In this document: one piece after another, positions 1 through 8,152 of the stretch
How positions within the stretch are numbered: the first letter of the stretch is position 1
Layout: every line of letters starts with the position of its first letter
DNA from: Polaromonas sp. UBA5171
GTDB lineage: Bacteria; Pseudomonadota; Gammaproteobacteria; Burkholderiales; Burkholderiaceae_C
Assembly (NCBI GenBank): GCA_002413395.1
Contig: DHWX01000027.1
Location: 1,778 to 50,841 of the forward strand
Reading direction: 5' to 3'
Length of the DNA stretch: 49,064 bases
Notes under the pieces: model-generated
What the model saw: only the letters and a program-made list of their open reading frames with translations
Database searches by the model: none
Told to the model about the DNA's origin: nothing
Made by a program: the position numbers and the translations under genes

Positions 1-686
1 TCGGCAAGCCGATTACAGATGAAGACCTGCGTCGTTCCACGGAACTCGTGAATGAGAACCGCCGTCTGCTGCACGAGCTCTACGAGTATCGCAAGGAAGT
101 CAATCCGCGCGTGACCGGCGTTGATGCTCTTTATGCGTCGATTACCGCGCAATTCATTGACAAGGAAGACCACAATCGCGAGCTCAAACGCGTACTGGCG
201 GAATTGCCAAACCAGCCGACCAATGCGCGCCCGGAAGGCGTGCGTTTCATGACGATCGGTTCCGAGAACGACGATGTGTCCTTCATGGCCATGGTCGAGT
301 CAGTCGGCTCCACCATCGTGATTGATGACCAGTGTTCCGGCACCCGTAATTTCTGGAACGAAGCGCGGATTCAGGATGATCCAATTGCCACTATCACCGA
401 CCGTTATTGCGAACGACCAGCCTGCCCGACAAAGGATTATCCAGCGCACACCCGTTTCGATCATGTACTGAAGCTGGCCAAGGATTACAACGCACGCGCC
501 GCAGTGTTCCTGCAGCAAAAATTCTGCGATCCGCACGAAGGCGATTATCCGGACTTGAAGGAACACCTTGAGAAAAATGGCATTCCGACGCTGTTCCTCG
601 AGTTCGATATCACAAATCCGATCGGCCCGTTCCGTATTCGCATCGAGGCTTTCCTTGAGACGATGAGCGAAGAAGAATTGTTCTGA
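1..686 (+). CDS. bzdN: Benzoyl-CoA reductase, bzd-type subunit N (BcrC-like), 5'-truncated
   Basis: The frame is open from base 3, so the N-terminal part of the gene lies outside the window and about 227 C-terminal residues remain. The protein belongs to the HgdB/2-hydroxyacyl-CoA dehydratase-like family. With subunit O it forms the part of benzoyl-CoA reductase that binds the [4Fe-4S] cluster and substrate and dearomatises benzoyl-CoA. Cysteines that could serve as cluster ligands lie in DDQCSG, RYCERPAC and KFCDPHEGDYP; the last motif is typical of the family. It is the first of four reductase subunit genes, 83 bases ahead of subunit O. The four-gene order and the small size of both ATPase subunits downstream fit the Azoarcus bzd type better than the Thauera bcr type. 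The family call is secure; N versus the bcrC name is a naming choice. Confidence 0.93.
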   Translation, partial: GKPITDEDLRRSTELVNENRRLLHELYEYRKEVNPRVTGVDALYASITAQFIDKEDHNRELKRVLAELPNQPTNARPEGVRFMTIGSENDDVSFMAMVESVGSTIVIDDQCSGTRNFWNEARIQDDPIATITDRYCERPACPTKDYPAHTRFDHVLKLAKDYNARAAVFLQQKFCDPHEGDYPDLKEHLEKNGIPTLFLEFDITNPIGPFRIRIEAFLETMSEEELF

Positions 687-769
687 ACGCATGGCGTCAG
701 ACACCTGAAGTCGGTCAGGTACGACCGGCAAGTGGCAGAACCGAGATATATCTTAAGGAGCAACGAGAA

Positions 770-2077
770 ATGTCAATTTACAAGACCGAGCCGCTCAAGT
801 GCTGGAAAAAAGCCAAGCAACTGCGCGAACAATACTATATCAACTTCGCGCGCTGCAAGGAAACCGGCGGCATCCGATGGTCGGGGTCGGCGTGGGCACT
901 AGATGCGATTCCCGCTGGCCTTGGCAGCGACGTCTATTCGCTCACTGGCGAGCCCTATGGCGCTGCGGTAGCGCTTGACAAAAAATTCAACCAGGAATGC
1001 CAGAATGCAGCTGAGTCCGCCGGCTTTGCGCGTGATCTGTGTGCCTATATGCGTACTTACTGGGGCTCGCTGTATCTCAACAAGTATCTTGATGGCAGCC
1101 CGTTCCCGAAGCCCGATTTTAATTTTCAGACCCAGATATGTTGCTCTCACGCAAAGTGGTATCAGCATGCATCGAAGATTGAAAATACACCGGTCAGGTT
1201 CATTGACGTGTCAGTCGGTCCATACAAGGACCTGACCGAAGAGCGCCTGATGTATGTGACCAATCAGGGTCTTGAATCTATCGAGTGGATGGAAAAAGTC
1301 ACCGGCCGCAAGTACAACGACGAGTTGTTCATCGAAGCGGTCAAGAACGAGATGCGGTCGACCTCGCTGTGGGCTGAAATCTGCACGCTCAACAAAGCAA
1401 AACCGGCTCCGCTCGACGAAAAAACCATGTACTCACTGTATGTGTTGGCAACGCTGTCAAAGTCGTCCAAGTGGTGCGCCGATTTTTACGAGGAATGCCG
1501 CGATGAGGTCAAGGATCGTGTGGCGCGCGGCATCGCTGCCGTGCCCAACGAACGCTGCCGCGTCATGTCTGATACCCAGCCGCCATGGGCGTTTCTGAAA
1601 GTGTTCCGCTATCTGGAAGAGTACGGTGCGGTGTCGATCGGTTCGCTCTATACGTTCGGGCTTGAAGGCATCTGGGAAACGAAGCCAGATGGCTCCTGGG
1701 GACCGCGCACGACGCCGATGCAGCAAGGCATTGAAATCACCACCCGTGAGCAGGCCATGAAGCTGTATTGCGACTGGAATCTGTCCAAACCGCAGTGGCA
1801 GCATTTTTATGACCCGCAATTGAAGACCGAGATGATGAAAACGATCGTCAAGGAATGGGGTGTGGATGGCGTCATGTTGCACTTGAATCGCGGCTGTGAG
1901 GGGCTGTCCCTCGGCATCATGGAAAACCGTCTCGGTTTGGCAGCGGCTGGCATCCCGGTAATGACCTATGAAGGCAATATGGGTGATGAACGCGAATTTG
2001 ACCTCGGACGCACTCAAAACCGGGTCGATTCATTCATGGAAACACTTAACCTCAAGCGTGATTTTGTAAACGCCTGA
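770..2077 (+). CDS. bzdO: Benzoyl-CoA reductase, bzd-type subunit O (BcrB-like)
   Basis: This 435-residue protein is the second HgdB-like subunit of ATP-dependent benzoyl-CoA reductase and pairs with subunit N around the active-site iron-sulfur cluster. The length matches BcrB/BzdO. Family-like segments include the TQICCSHAKWYQ stretch near residue 123 and NRGCEGLSLGIMENRLG near residue 367, the latter typical of the C-terminal dehydratase-like fold. The start is supported by AAGGAG at 755-760, nine bases before the ATG. The product is cytoplasmic and works with ferredoxin, ATP and the P/Q activator subunits. Nothing looks broken. Confidence 0.94.
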   Translation: MSIYKTEPLKCWKKAKQLREQYYINFARCKETGGIRWSGSAWALDAIPAGLGSDVYSLTGEPYGAAVALDKKFNQECQNAAESAGFARDLCAYMRTYWGSLYLNKYLDGSPFPKPDFNFQTQICCSHAKWYQHASKIENTPVRFIDVSVGPYKDLTEERLMYVTNQGLESIEWMEKVTGRKYNDELFIEAVKNEMRSTSLWAEICTLNKAKPAPLDEKTMYSLYVLATLSKSSKWCADFYEECRDEVKDRVARGIAAVPNERCRVMSDTQPPWAFLKVFRYLEEYGAVSIGSLYTFGLEGIWETKPDGSWGPRTTPMQQGIEITTREQAMKLYCDWNLSKPQWQHFYDPQLKTEMMKTIVKEWGVDGVMLHLNRGCEGLSLGIMENRLGLAAAGIPVMTYEGNMGDEREFDLGRTQNRVDSFMETLNLKRDFVNA

Positions 2078-2099
2078 ATCAACTAGGAAGGTACTAAAA

Positions 2100-2909
2100 A
2101 TGATTACCGCAGGTATTGACATGGGATCCCGCACCGTCAAGGTTGTGTTTCTTGAGGAACTCAACGTAGAAGGCGCGCCGGAGCTGAAATGGGGCGTCAA
2201 GGGCAAACATATGATGTTCCCGGATGAACTGGATATGGACGTCGCCGCCGACAAGGCCCTGGCTGATGGTCTGACTGAAGCCGGCCTGACGCGCGATCAG
2301 ATCAGCAGAATCGTATCGACCGGTGCTGGACGCAAGCAAGTGCGCTTTGCTGACAGCGACGTGACTGAAGTGTCGGCCGGTGCGCGCGGCGCAGTTTTCA
2401 TGTGTCCGGCGGCCCAGACCGTCGTCGATGTCGGGGCCGAAGAAGGCCGCGGCATCAAGTCGAATGCCCTGGGTAAGGTTATTGACTTCGCTGGTAACGA
2501 AAAATGCGCCGCCGGTGCAGGTGCCTTCGCGGAATCGATGGCGCGCGCCCTGCAACTCACGCTCAAGGATTTTGGTGAAGCCAGCCTGCGCTCTGACCGG
2601 GTCATCCCGATGAATGCGCAGTGCACGGTGTTTGCCGAATCCGAAGTGGTGTCGCTGATCCACTCCGCGACACCCAAGGAGGATATCGCGAAGTCGGTGC
2701 TGGACGCCGTGGCCAGCCGCGTATGCGCGATGGTGCGTCGCGTCGGCATCGAGGGGGAAGTGATTCTGATCGGCGGTATGGTCAACAATCCGGGGTTTGT
2801 CCGTTCGTTGAAGAACGCGCTTGGCGTGGATCATGTCAATTTGCCCGATATGCCGGAATATGTCAGCGCGCTGGGCGCTGCCCTTATCGCAACCGAAGGC
2901 AACGCGTAA
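2100..2909 (+). CDS. bzdP: Benzoyl-CoA reductase ATPase subunit P (BcrA-like)
   Basis: This 269-residue ASKHA-fold ATPase is half of the activator that couples ATP hydrolysis to low-potential electron transfer in benzoyl-CoA reductase. Visible motifs are the phosphate-1 loop AGIDMGSRTVKVV (Asp7), STGAGR at residues 73-78, DVGAEEGRG at 110-118 and the adenosine-side motif IGGMVNNPG. Cys136 (NEKCAAGAGA) and Cys175 (NAQCTVFAESE) are the expected ligands to the [4Fe-4S] cluster shared with the partner ATPase. The phosphate-2 motif lacks the GGQD of subunit Q. The small size fits bzd-type P rather than the roughly 440-residue Thauera BcrA. AGGAAG at 2085-2090 supports the start. Confidence 0.92.
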   Translation: MITAGIDMGSRTVKVVFLEELNVEGAPELKWGVKGKHMMFPDELDMDVAADKALADGLTEAGLTRDQISRIVSTGAGRKQVRFADSDVTEVSAGARGAVFMCPAAQTVVDVGAEEGRGIKSNALGKVIDFAGNEKCAAGAGAFAESMARALQLTLKDFGEASLRSDRVIPMNAQCTVFAESEVVSLIHSATPKEDIAKSVLDAVASRVCAMVRRVGIEGEVILIGGMVNNPGFVRSLKNALGVDHVNLPDMPEYVSALGAALIATEGNA

Positions 2910-2940
2910 GCGTCACCAAATCAACTGAAAGGAATACATC

Positions 2941-3843
2941 ATGGCTGCTGCAGAAAAGAAAGAGTACTGGCGCTGGCAAGAAAACTGCTGGCTCGATGAG
3001 AGCAAGGATTGGCGTGCCGCAAAGATCATTACCGCTGGTATTGATGTCGGTTCGGTCAGTTCGCAGGCGGTTATCTGCGTTGACGGCGAACTGTTCGGCT
3101 ATAACAGCATGCGCACTGGCAACAACAGTCCAGACTCGGCGACCAATGCCGTCAACGGCATTCTGGACAAGGCTGGCATGAAACTGGAAGACGTGACCTA
3201 TGTGATCGGCACCGGTTACGGCCGTGTCAATGTACCGTTCGCTCACAAGGCAATTACCGAAATTGCCTGCCATGCGCGCGGTGCCAATTATATGGGCGGT
3301 TCGACCGTGCGCACCATTCTCGACATGGGTGGCCAGGATTGCAAGGCCATCCATTGCGATGAAAAAGGCAAGGTGACCAACTTCCTGATGAACGACAAGT
3401 GTGCAGCCGGAACTGGGCGCGGCATGGAAGTGATTGCCGATTTGATGCAAATTCCCATCGCTGAACTCGGCAATCGTTCCTTTGAAGTCGATGTCGAACC
3501 CCCGGCTGTTTCCTCGACCTGCGTGGTTTTTGCCAAGTCGGAGGCGCTGGGCTTGCTCAAGTCCGGGTACACCAAAAACAAGGTGATTGCTGCCTATTGC
3601 CAGGCGATGGCGGAGCGGGTGGTGTCGCTGATCGAGCGCATCGGTGTCGAAAACGACTTTTTCATCACTGGAGGCATTGCCAAGAACCCAGGCGTGGTGA
3701 AACGGATTGAGCGGCTGCTCGGCACCAAGGCCGTGGAGACCAAGTATGACAGCCAGATTGCGGGGGCATTGGGTGCGGCGCTGTTCGGCTATACGCTAAT
3801 GCAAAAACAGGCGGCAACGGCGAAGGTGGCGGTGGCGGCATGA
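2941..3843 (+). CDS. bzdQ: Benzoyl-CoA reductase ATPase subunit Q (BcrD-like)
   Basis: This 300-residue ASKHA ATPase is the second activator subunit, expected to dimerise with subunit P around one [4Fe-4S] cluster. It has all canonical nucleotide motifs: AGIDVGSVSSQAVI (Asp35), GTGYGR at 90-95, DMGGQDCKAI at 128-137 and TGGIAKNPG near residue 240. The cluster cysteines are Cys154 (NDKCAAGTGRGMEVIADLM) and Cys194 (SSTCVVFAKSEALGLL). About 28 residues precede the fold and include ENCWLDESKDWR, which is usual for the Q subunit. AAAGGAA lies ahead of the ATG, and the gap to subunit P is 31 bases, consistent with one operon. Confidence 0.93.
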   Translation: MAAAEKKEYWRWQENCWLDESKDWRAAKIITAGIDVGSVSSQAVICVDGELFGYNSMRTGNNSPDSATNAVNGILDKAGMKLEDVTYVIGTGYGRVNVPFAHKAITEIACHARGANYMGGSTVRTILDMGGQDCKAIHCDEKGKVTNFLMNDKCAAGTGRGMEVIADLMQIPIAELGNRSFEVDVEPPAVSSTCVVFAKSEALGLLKSGYTKNKVIAAYCQAMAERVVSLIERIGVENDFFITGGIAKNPGVVKRIERLLGTKAVETKYDSQIAGALGAALFGYTLMQKQAATAKVAVAA

Positions 3844-3975
3844 TTCCCGTCGCTGCTTTCAAATTATCAATGATCGCGACAAGGACGGAAGGCAGATTGC
3901 CATGAACCGTGCGCACGTCGCGAAGCAAACCGATTCATGTATTCAATGCGCGTCTAGCGCCAGGAGAAACTACCC

Positions 3976-4260
3976 ATGATTGCCAACTATGGCTACAAGG
4001 ATGGATCAGGCGAGTATTACATCAGCATCGATACCGACAAATGCATCGATTGCGCCGCCGGACGCGCTTGCATCACGGCCTGTCCGAAGCAGATGTTTGA
4101 AGCCATGACGGACGATTATGACGACGAAGTTATGTCGATCAAGGCACCGTTTCGACGAACCCTTGCGTATGATTGCGCCGACTGCAAGCCCGCGGGCGGC
4201 TATTCAAGTCTGCCGTGCAGCACAGCATGCACGCCCGGTGCAATCAAGCATTCCTGGTAA
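3976..4260 (+). CDS. bzdM: Ferredoxin of the benzoyl-CoA reductase operon (BzdM-like)
   Basis: This 94-residue protein is probably the electron donor to benzoyl-CoA reductase, as the ferredoxin gene after bzdQ is in Azoarcus. It carries two [4Fe-4S] motifs with unusual spacing. The first, DKCIDCAAGRACITACPK, is CxxC-x5-Cx3CP. The second, YDCADCKPAGGYSSLPCSTAC followed by TPGAI, is CxxC-x9-Cx3C. The standard CxxCxxCxxxCP spacing is therefore lengthened in both clusters. CAGGAGAAA at 3960-3968 supports the start. A 132-base gap separates it from subunit Q; no ORF or clear hairpin was seen in that gap. Confidence 0.82.
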   Translation: MIANYGYKDGSGEYYISIDTDKCIDCAAGRACITACPKQMFEAMTDDYDDEVMSIKAPFRRTLAYDCADCKPAGGYSSLPCSTACTPGAIKHSW

Positions 4261-4267
4261 GGCTGGC

Positions 4268-4552
4268 ATGGAACCTATTCGCTTGAAACTGATCAAGGGT
4301 GGCCAGGAAGGCAACCTGCTTGCGCAGGGATGGATCAAGCAGACCACGCTCGGCGAACCACGCCTGTCGGAGATCGTCGAGAATTATCGGGACATGGGGT
4401 ACGAGGTGTACGTCATTAAGCACCCGGTCGAAGGGGTCAGTGGCGATTGCAATAGTTGCTTTTCCGCAGATGCCGGTATCGGAAAAATGTACGGCGACAT
4501 TTATGTCCGTCTGCGGGGTAATGCAAAACCGTTAGAGGACTCATTGTTTTAG
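4268..4552 (+). CDS. Conserved small protein of the benzoyl-CoA reductase operon, function unknown
   Basis: This 94-residue soluble protein starts seven bases after the ferredoxin stop, so it is almost certainly co-translated with it. No catalytic domain is recognised. The central part has a predicted alpha/beta pattern (GEPRLSEIVENYRDMGYEVYVIKHP), followed by SGDCNSCFSADAG, in which two cysteines sit in a CxxC arrangement that could bind metal or act as a redox pair. The C-terminus is LEDSLF. Its place directly after the reductase ferredoxin matches the run of short unknown genes (bzdS/T/U) after bzdM in Azoarcus, but the orthology was not verified. A role in reductase assembly or electron delivery is only a guess. 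Confidence 0.7.
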   Translation: MEPIRLKLIKGGQEGNLLAQGWIKQTTLGEPRLSEIVENYRDMGYEVYVIKHPVEGVSGDCNSCFSADAGIGKMYGDIYVRLRGNAKPLEDSLF

Positions 4553-4599
4553 TTCCGTCGGCCGATTCGGCGGACCATTCCAAACCTGGGAGAGATCAC

Positions 4600-5052
4600 A
4601 TGGCACTTGACGAACCGAACATGCGCGTGATGAAACGCGAAGACCTTGATGCCGTTGCATCAATTGATGCGTTGGTGTCCAAACAGCAGCGGCATCAGTA
4701 TTACGAGCGCAAGATTGAAACGGCGCTGAACAATCCATATAACATCAACACGTCGCTGGTAGCTGAGGTGAATGGAAAAGTCGTCGGCTTCATCATGGGC
4801 GATGTCTATTTCGGTGAGTTCGGCATTCCGGAAACAAGTGCGACTATTGACACCATTGGCGTGCATCCAGACTGCCAGAACCGTGGCGTAGCCCATGATC
4901 TGATGGATCAGTTCCTAACCAATATGAAAGCGGTTGGCGTGAAAAAAGTTTACACGCTGGTCAACTGGAATGACTTCACCCTTGAACACTTCTTCGCCAG
5001 CCACAAATTCCAACCATCGAAGCGGGTCAACCTGGAGTTGCAACTTCCTTGA
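4600..5052 (+). CDS. GNAT-family N-acetyltransferase in the benzoyl-CoA reductase operon
   Basis: This 150-residue protein has the GNAT fold: an N-terminal MRVMKREDLDAVASIDALV strand-helix, a central AEVNGKVVGFIMGD strand, and motif A IDTIGVHPDCQNRGVAHDLMDQFL near residues 86-109, which binds acetyl-CoA pyrophosphate. The usual Q/RxxGxG/A loop is QNRGVA here. LVNWNDFTLEHFFASHKFQ is the typical motif B region. GGGAGAG precedes the ATG. Related enzymes in other anaerobic benzoate degraders acetylate acyl-CoA ligases or amino-aromatics. That the substrate here is the benzoate-CoA ligase or an aromatic amine is inference from neighbourhood only. Confidence 0.85.
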   Translation: MALDEPNMRVMKREDLDAVASIDALVSKQQRHQYYERKIETALNNPYNINTSLVAEVNGKVVGFIMGDVYFGEFGIPETSATIDTIGVHPDCQNRGVAHDLMDQFLTNMKAVGVKKVYTLVNWNDFTLEHFFASHKFQPSKRVNLELQLP

Positions 5053-5151
5053 TGCTGTCTCGATCTTGCCGATAAAAATGCATGTGTGATTGATGTCGAC
5101 CCATTTTGATGACGGCACCGCTTGCTGTAAACCGAAATTAGCAGACTCGCA

Positions 5152-5784
5152 ATGTGGATCGATACCCACTGCCATACCAAATTTTCCTACGACAACTGGC
5201 TCGATCCGCTGGCCCTGATCCGTCGCGCCAGGGCACTCGGACTGGATGGCATTGTCGTTACCGAACACTATTCGTATGAGGCCTCGGCACCGGTGGAAGC
5301 GATCGCGCGTGATGAAGGCATGCTGCTCCTGCGCGGTGTCGAGATTGCCACCGATCGTGGGCACCTGCTTGCCTACGGTGTTGAGGATGATTCGTGGAAC
5401 ATTTGGGGACGTGACAACTGGTTGTCGCTATCGGCGGTTATCGAGCGCATTCTCGAACTCGGCGGTATCTGCGTGCCGGCCCACCCATTTCGCGAGGTAG
5501 GAGTGTGCAGCCTGTTGGAAGGCTTGCTGGAACTGGAAGGAATCGTTGCCGTGGAAACCCATAACGGGAACAATCAGGACGCAGACAATGACCTGGCGAT
5601 ACGGGCGGCCGAGCACATGGCCTTACCCGGGTTGGGTGGCAGTGATTGCCACAAGGTTTCGGCGGTTGGACGTTGTGCGACGGAGTTCTTGCAGCCGGTC
5701 AGCGACATGGCCAGCTTCATTGCAGCGATTCGTGCCGGCGCCTGCCGTGGCAACTATTTCCCTGGTTTTCAAACAACACCGTGA
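5152..5784 (+). CDS. PHP-domain metal-dependent phosphoesterase-like protein
   Basis: The 210-residue protein begins with the PHP metal motif IDTHCHTKFSYD (HxH at residues 5-7) and continues with TEHYSYEA, RGVEI, RGHLLAYG, CVPAHPFRE and a final GGSDCHK, the full set of His/Asp/Glu metal ligands of the PHP family. It is probably a cytoplasmic hydrolase; the substrate is unknown. It ends the reductase operon: its TGA (5782-5784) directly abuts the reverse-strand stop of the MarR gene, so the two genes converge with no bases between them. A 99-base gap with no clear Shine-Dalgarno precedes the ATG, so expression may partly depend on read-through. Confidence 0.86.
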   Translation: MWIDTHCHTKFSYDNWLDPLALIRRARALGLDGIVVTEHYSYEASAPVEAIARDEGMLLLRGVEIATDRGHLLAYGVEDDSWNIWGRDNWLSLSAVIERILELGGICVPAHPFREVGVCSLLEGLLELEGIVAVETHNGNNQDADNDLAIRAAEHMALPGLGGSDCHKVSAVGRCATEFLQPVSDMASFIAAIRAGACRGNYFPGFQTTP

Positions 5785-6237
5785 TCAGGGTACTGCGGTT
5801 CCAATTTTCATCAGCGATTTAAACAATTGTCTGGTTTCGACCTTCGACAAGGACGCCAAAATACGTTGCTCATGCAGCTTCACACGCTTGTCGGCCTTGG
5901 CCAACAGGCGCCCGCCCTCGGAAGTCAGAAACAGGTGATTGCTTCGCCGGTCCGTGGTAGATGCTTCACGCGCCACCAAGTTGCGCTTCTGTAATTTGTC
6001 GAGCAGCGGCACCAGCGACGACCGGTCGAGGCCAATTGCATTGGCCAGACGAGTCTGGGTCAGGCCTTTGTTATGACTCAATACCTCCAGTACGCCGAAA
6101 ATTACGGGCGTGATGTCGAGGCCCGACAGTTCTCTGTCGAAGTCCTTGAAGACCATAACCTGCGTCATTCTGAGCTGATAGCCAACCAGTTGCGGAAGGC
6201 AACCCAAGTCGAGCGTCATTGAAGTTTGGTCTGCCAT
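5785..6237 (-). CDS. MarR-family transcriptional regulator
   Basis: This 150-residue winged-helix protein has the MarR layout: dimerisation helices at both ends and a central DNA-binding block of GLTQTRLANAIGLDRSSLVPLLDKLQKRNLVAREAS (about residues 58-92), followed by the wing TDRRSNHLFLTSEG. In Rhodopseudomonas palustris the MarR-type BadR controls anaerobic benzoate genes, so a benzoyl-CoA- or aromatic-responsive role here is plausible. Its own upstream region contains an 18-base inverted repeat (6328-6345) that recurs inside the korA promoter, making this protein the best candidate for the shared regulator. No good Shine-Dalgarno is visible before the ATG. Confidence 0.88.
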   Translation of the reverse strand: MADQTSMTLDLGCLPQLVGYQLRMTQVMVFKDFDRELSGLDITPVIFGVLEVLSHNKGLTQTRLANAIGLDRSSLVPLLDKLQKRNLVAREASTTDRRSNHLFLTSEGGRLLAKADKRVKLHEQRILASLSKVETRQLFKSLMKIGTAVP

Positions 6238-6327
6238 GGAAAAAATAATTGAAGTATTTGCGTAAAAAATTGGGATAACCGTCCAGCGCGAGGAACACAG
6301 ATATCACAATGCCAAGCATTGCGAAAA

Positions 6328-6345
6328 TTGTTTTAAATAAAACAA
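6328..6345. promoter_or_regulatory. Inverted-repeat operator upstream of marR (site 1)
   Basis: TTGTTTT-AAAT-AAAACAA has perfect 7-base arms around a 4-base spacer, about 90 bases ahead of the MarR start. Read on the reverse strand it is TTGTTTTATTTAAAACAA, identical in 17 of 18 positions to the sequence at 14665-14682 in the korA promoter. Its size and symmetry suit a MarR dimer. Confidence 0.72.
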
Positions 6346-6364
6346 ATATTTTCTTGATTTTGCT

Positions 6365-6376
6365 TTGATATCAAAC
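6365..6376. promoter_or_regulatory. Perfect 12-base palindrome TTTGATATCAAA
   Basis: This palindrome lies 20 bases beyond operator site 1. On the reverse strand it overlaps a possible -35 element (TTGATA, then 17 bases, then AAATAT) for the marR gene. It resembles an FNR/Anr half-site pair but lacks the four-base centre of TTGAT-N4-ATCAA, so it is not called an FNR box. Confidence 0.4.
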
Positions 6377-6979
6377 GATTAGTGTATATCATTACAAGCA
6401 TGAATGCTGGTCCCGACGTGTCTTGTGCATGGTGATTAGCGTTCATGGCGCAAACCGCTACTTGCCTCTCCCGAACAGGTCGGTATCAAGAAGGAGACTG
6501 AGATTGAATCGAAAATTTTTTCTATCCGTAGAGGATATCAATAATGTGGGCTACATGGGGTTCCACTTGCGCGGGAATGACGGTGGTATTTAATTTCCTT
6601 GACCCACATAAAACCGCATGGTGCCGGATTTGTTCACAAGCTCGTGGTCGGTAAGTGCGCTGCGGTGATTCCCTGTCCCGGCATGCGCCTTGGGTCGGCC
6701 GCGTGCACGTCGATTGACCGTATGGCGGATCAATTCGACGATTTGGCCGGCATGGTTTTCGATCCCAACTTTCATCACTGGTTCGCTGTCGCTCCATCAG
6801 CATCTCGGGGAATCCGAGACTACGCTGGCAGCAATTGCGCGAGCAGCTTGGGGTAATCGGGAAAACAGATGAAATTCTAAATGTCCTCGCATAGTAAAGA
6901 AGAGTGCAACGCGGAAAGATGTTCGATGATGTAATGGCATGTATTTTTGGTTCAATGATTACAACAAGGAGACATAAAA

Positions 6980-8137
6980 ATGAAAAAGTTCGTGATGTAT
7001 GGAATATTTGCGCTGGCGGCCGGTCAGGCGTGCGCCGCGGGTGACACCATCAAGGTTGGCATGCTGGCCGAGATGTCCGGCACCTTCGCCGATTTTGGTC
7101 TGCAGATGACGAACGGCGCCAAGGCCTACATGAAACAGCATGGTGATATCGTTGCGGGCAAGAAGATTGAGCTCATCGTCAAGGACACGACCGGCCCCGC
7201 GCCGGACGTCGCCAAGCGGTTGGCGCAGGAACTGGTGGTCAAGGATGGCGTCGATTTCCTGGCCGGATTCGGCCTCACGCCAAATGCGTTCGCCGTAGCG
7301 CCGATTTCCACCGAAGCGAAGAAGCCAACCATTATCATGAATGCGGCGACCTCGGCAATCACCACCAAATCGCCCTATATCGCGCGGGTCTCGTTTACGC
7401 TGGCGCAAGTCACCGAGCCGATGGCGCAGTGGGCTTATAAGAGTGGCCTGCGCAAGATATACACGGTGGTCGCCGACTACGGCCCGGGCCATGACGCTGA
7501 ACAGACGTTCAAGAAAACGTTTACCAAGCTCGGTGGCGAAGTGGTGGGAGAATTGCGCGTTCCCCTGAAAAATCCGGAATTTGGCCCTTTCGTGCAGCGC
7601 GTCAAGGATAGCAAGCCGCAGGCGATTTTCGTATTCGTCCCGGCCGGTGAGTTGGCGGTCGGTTTCATGAAGGCCTACGACGAGCGCGGTCTGGCCAAGG
7701 CCGGCATCAAGCTGTTGTCGACCGGCGATGTGACCGATGACAGCGTAATCGACGCGCTTGGCGACGGTGCGCTGGGCGTGATATCAACCCACCAGTACTC
7801 GGCCGCCCATGTATCGCCCGAGAACAAGGCCTTCCTGGCGGCTTACGCCAAGGTTGATGCCAAGACGCGCCCGAACTTCATGGCGGTCGGTGGCTATGAT
7901 GGCATGGCCGCGATCTATGAAGTGGTGCGTCAGCTGAAGGGCAACGTCGACGGCGACAAGGCGATGCAGGTGCTCAAGGGCCTGAAGATCAATAGCCCGC
8001 GTGGCCCGATCCAGATCGATGCCGATACGCGCGACATCGTGCAGAACGTTTACGTGCGCGAGGTCAAGAAGGTCGATGGAAAACTGTACAACGTCGAGTT
8101 CGAGACCATCAACGCGGTGAAGGATCCGGGCAAGTAG
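6980..8137 (+). CDS. ABC transporter periplasmic substrate-binding protein, branched-chain amino acid/aromatic acid type
   Basis: This 385-residue protein has a signal peptide (MKKFVMYGIFALAAGQACAA, cleavage near residue 20) and the type I periplasmic binding fold of the LivJ/LivK family: IKVGMLAEMSGTFADFGLQMTNG at the start, then KKIELIVKDT and GYDGMAAIYEVV. AAGGAG at 6966-6971 supports the start. It is the first of five tightly packed transporter genes. The family takes up branched-chain amino acids and, in several aromatic degraders, aromatic acids. Given the surrounding benzoate and phenylacetate genes, an aromatic acid is the likely ligand, but that is inference. Confidence 0.9.
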   Translation: MKKFVMYGIFALAAGQACAAGDTIKVGMLAEMSGTFADFGLQMTNGAKAYMKQHGDIVAGKKIELIVKDTTGPAPDVAKRLAQELVVKDGVDFLAGFGLTPNAFAVAPISTEAKKPTIIMNAATSAITTKSPYIARVSFTLAQVTEPMAQWAYKSGLRKIYTVVADYGPGHDAEQTFKKTFTKLGGEVVGELRVPLKNPEFGPFVQRVKDSKPQAIFVFVPAGELAVGFMKAYDERGLAKAGIKLLSTGDVTDDSVIDALGDGALGVISTHQYSAAHVSPENKAFLAAYAKVDAKTRPNFMAVGGYDGMAAIYEVVRQLKGNVDGDKAMQVLKGLKINSPRGPIQIDADTRDIVQNVYVREVKKVDGKLYNVEFETINAVKDPGK

Positions 8138-8152
8138 TTTTCAGTCGATCAC

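Larger units (their letters stand above)
6238..6979. other. 742-base intergenic region between marR and the ABC transporter
   Basis: No convincing gene is present; the short overlapping ORFs on both strands (6522-6872) resemble no family I know. The marR-proximal part (6300-6400) is A+T-rich and carries two inverted repeats listed separately. Around 6561-6580 there is a degenerate copy of a CGGGAATGA-type intergenic repeat. An AAGGAG Shine-Dalgarno at 6966-6971 serves the binding-protein gene. The long spacing implies either a long leader or an undetected small RNA or gene. Confidence 0.6.

Noticed and set aside
6522..6872. Short overlapping ORFs on both strands ahead of the transporter
   Set aside because: No ribosome sites and no recognisable sequence; one covers a degenerate intergenic repeat.
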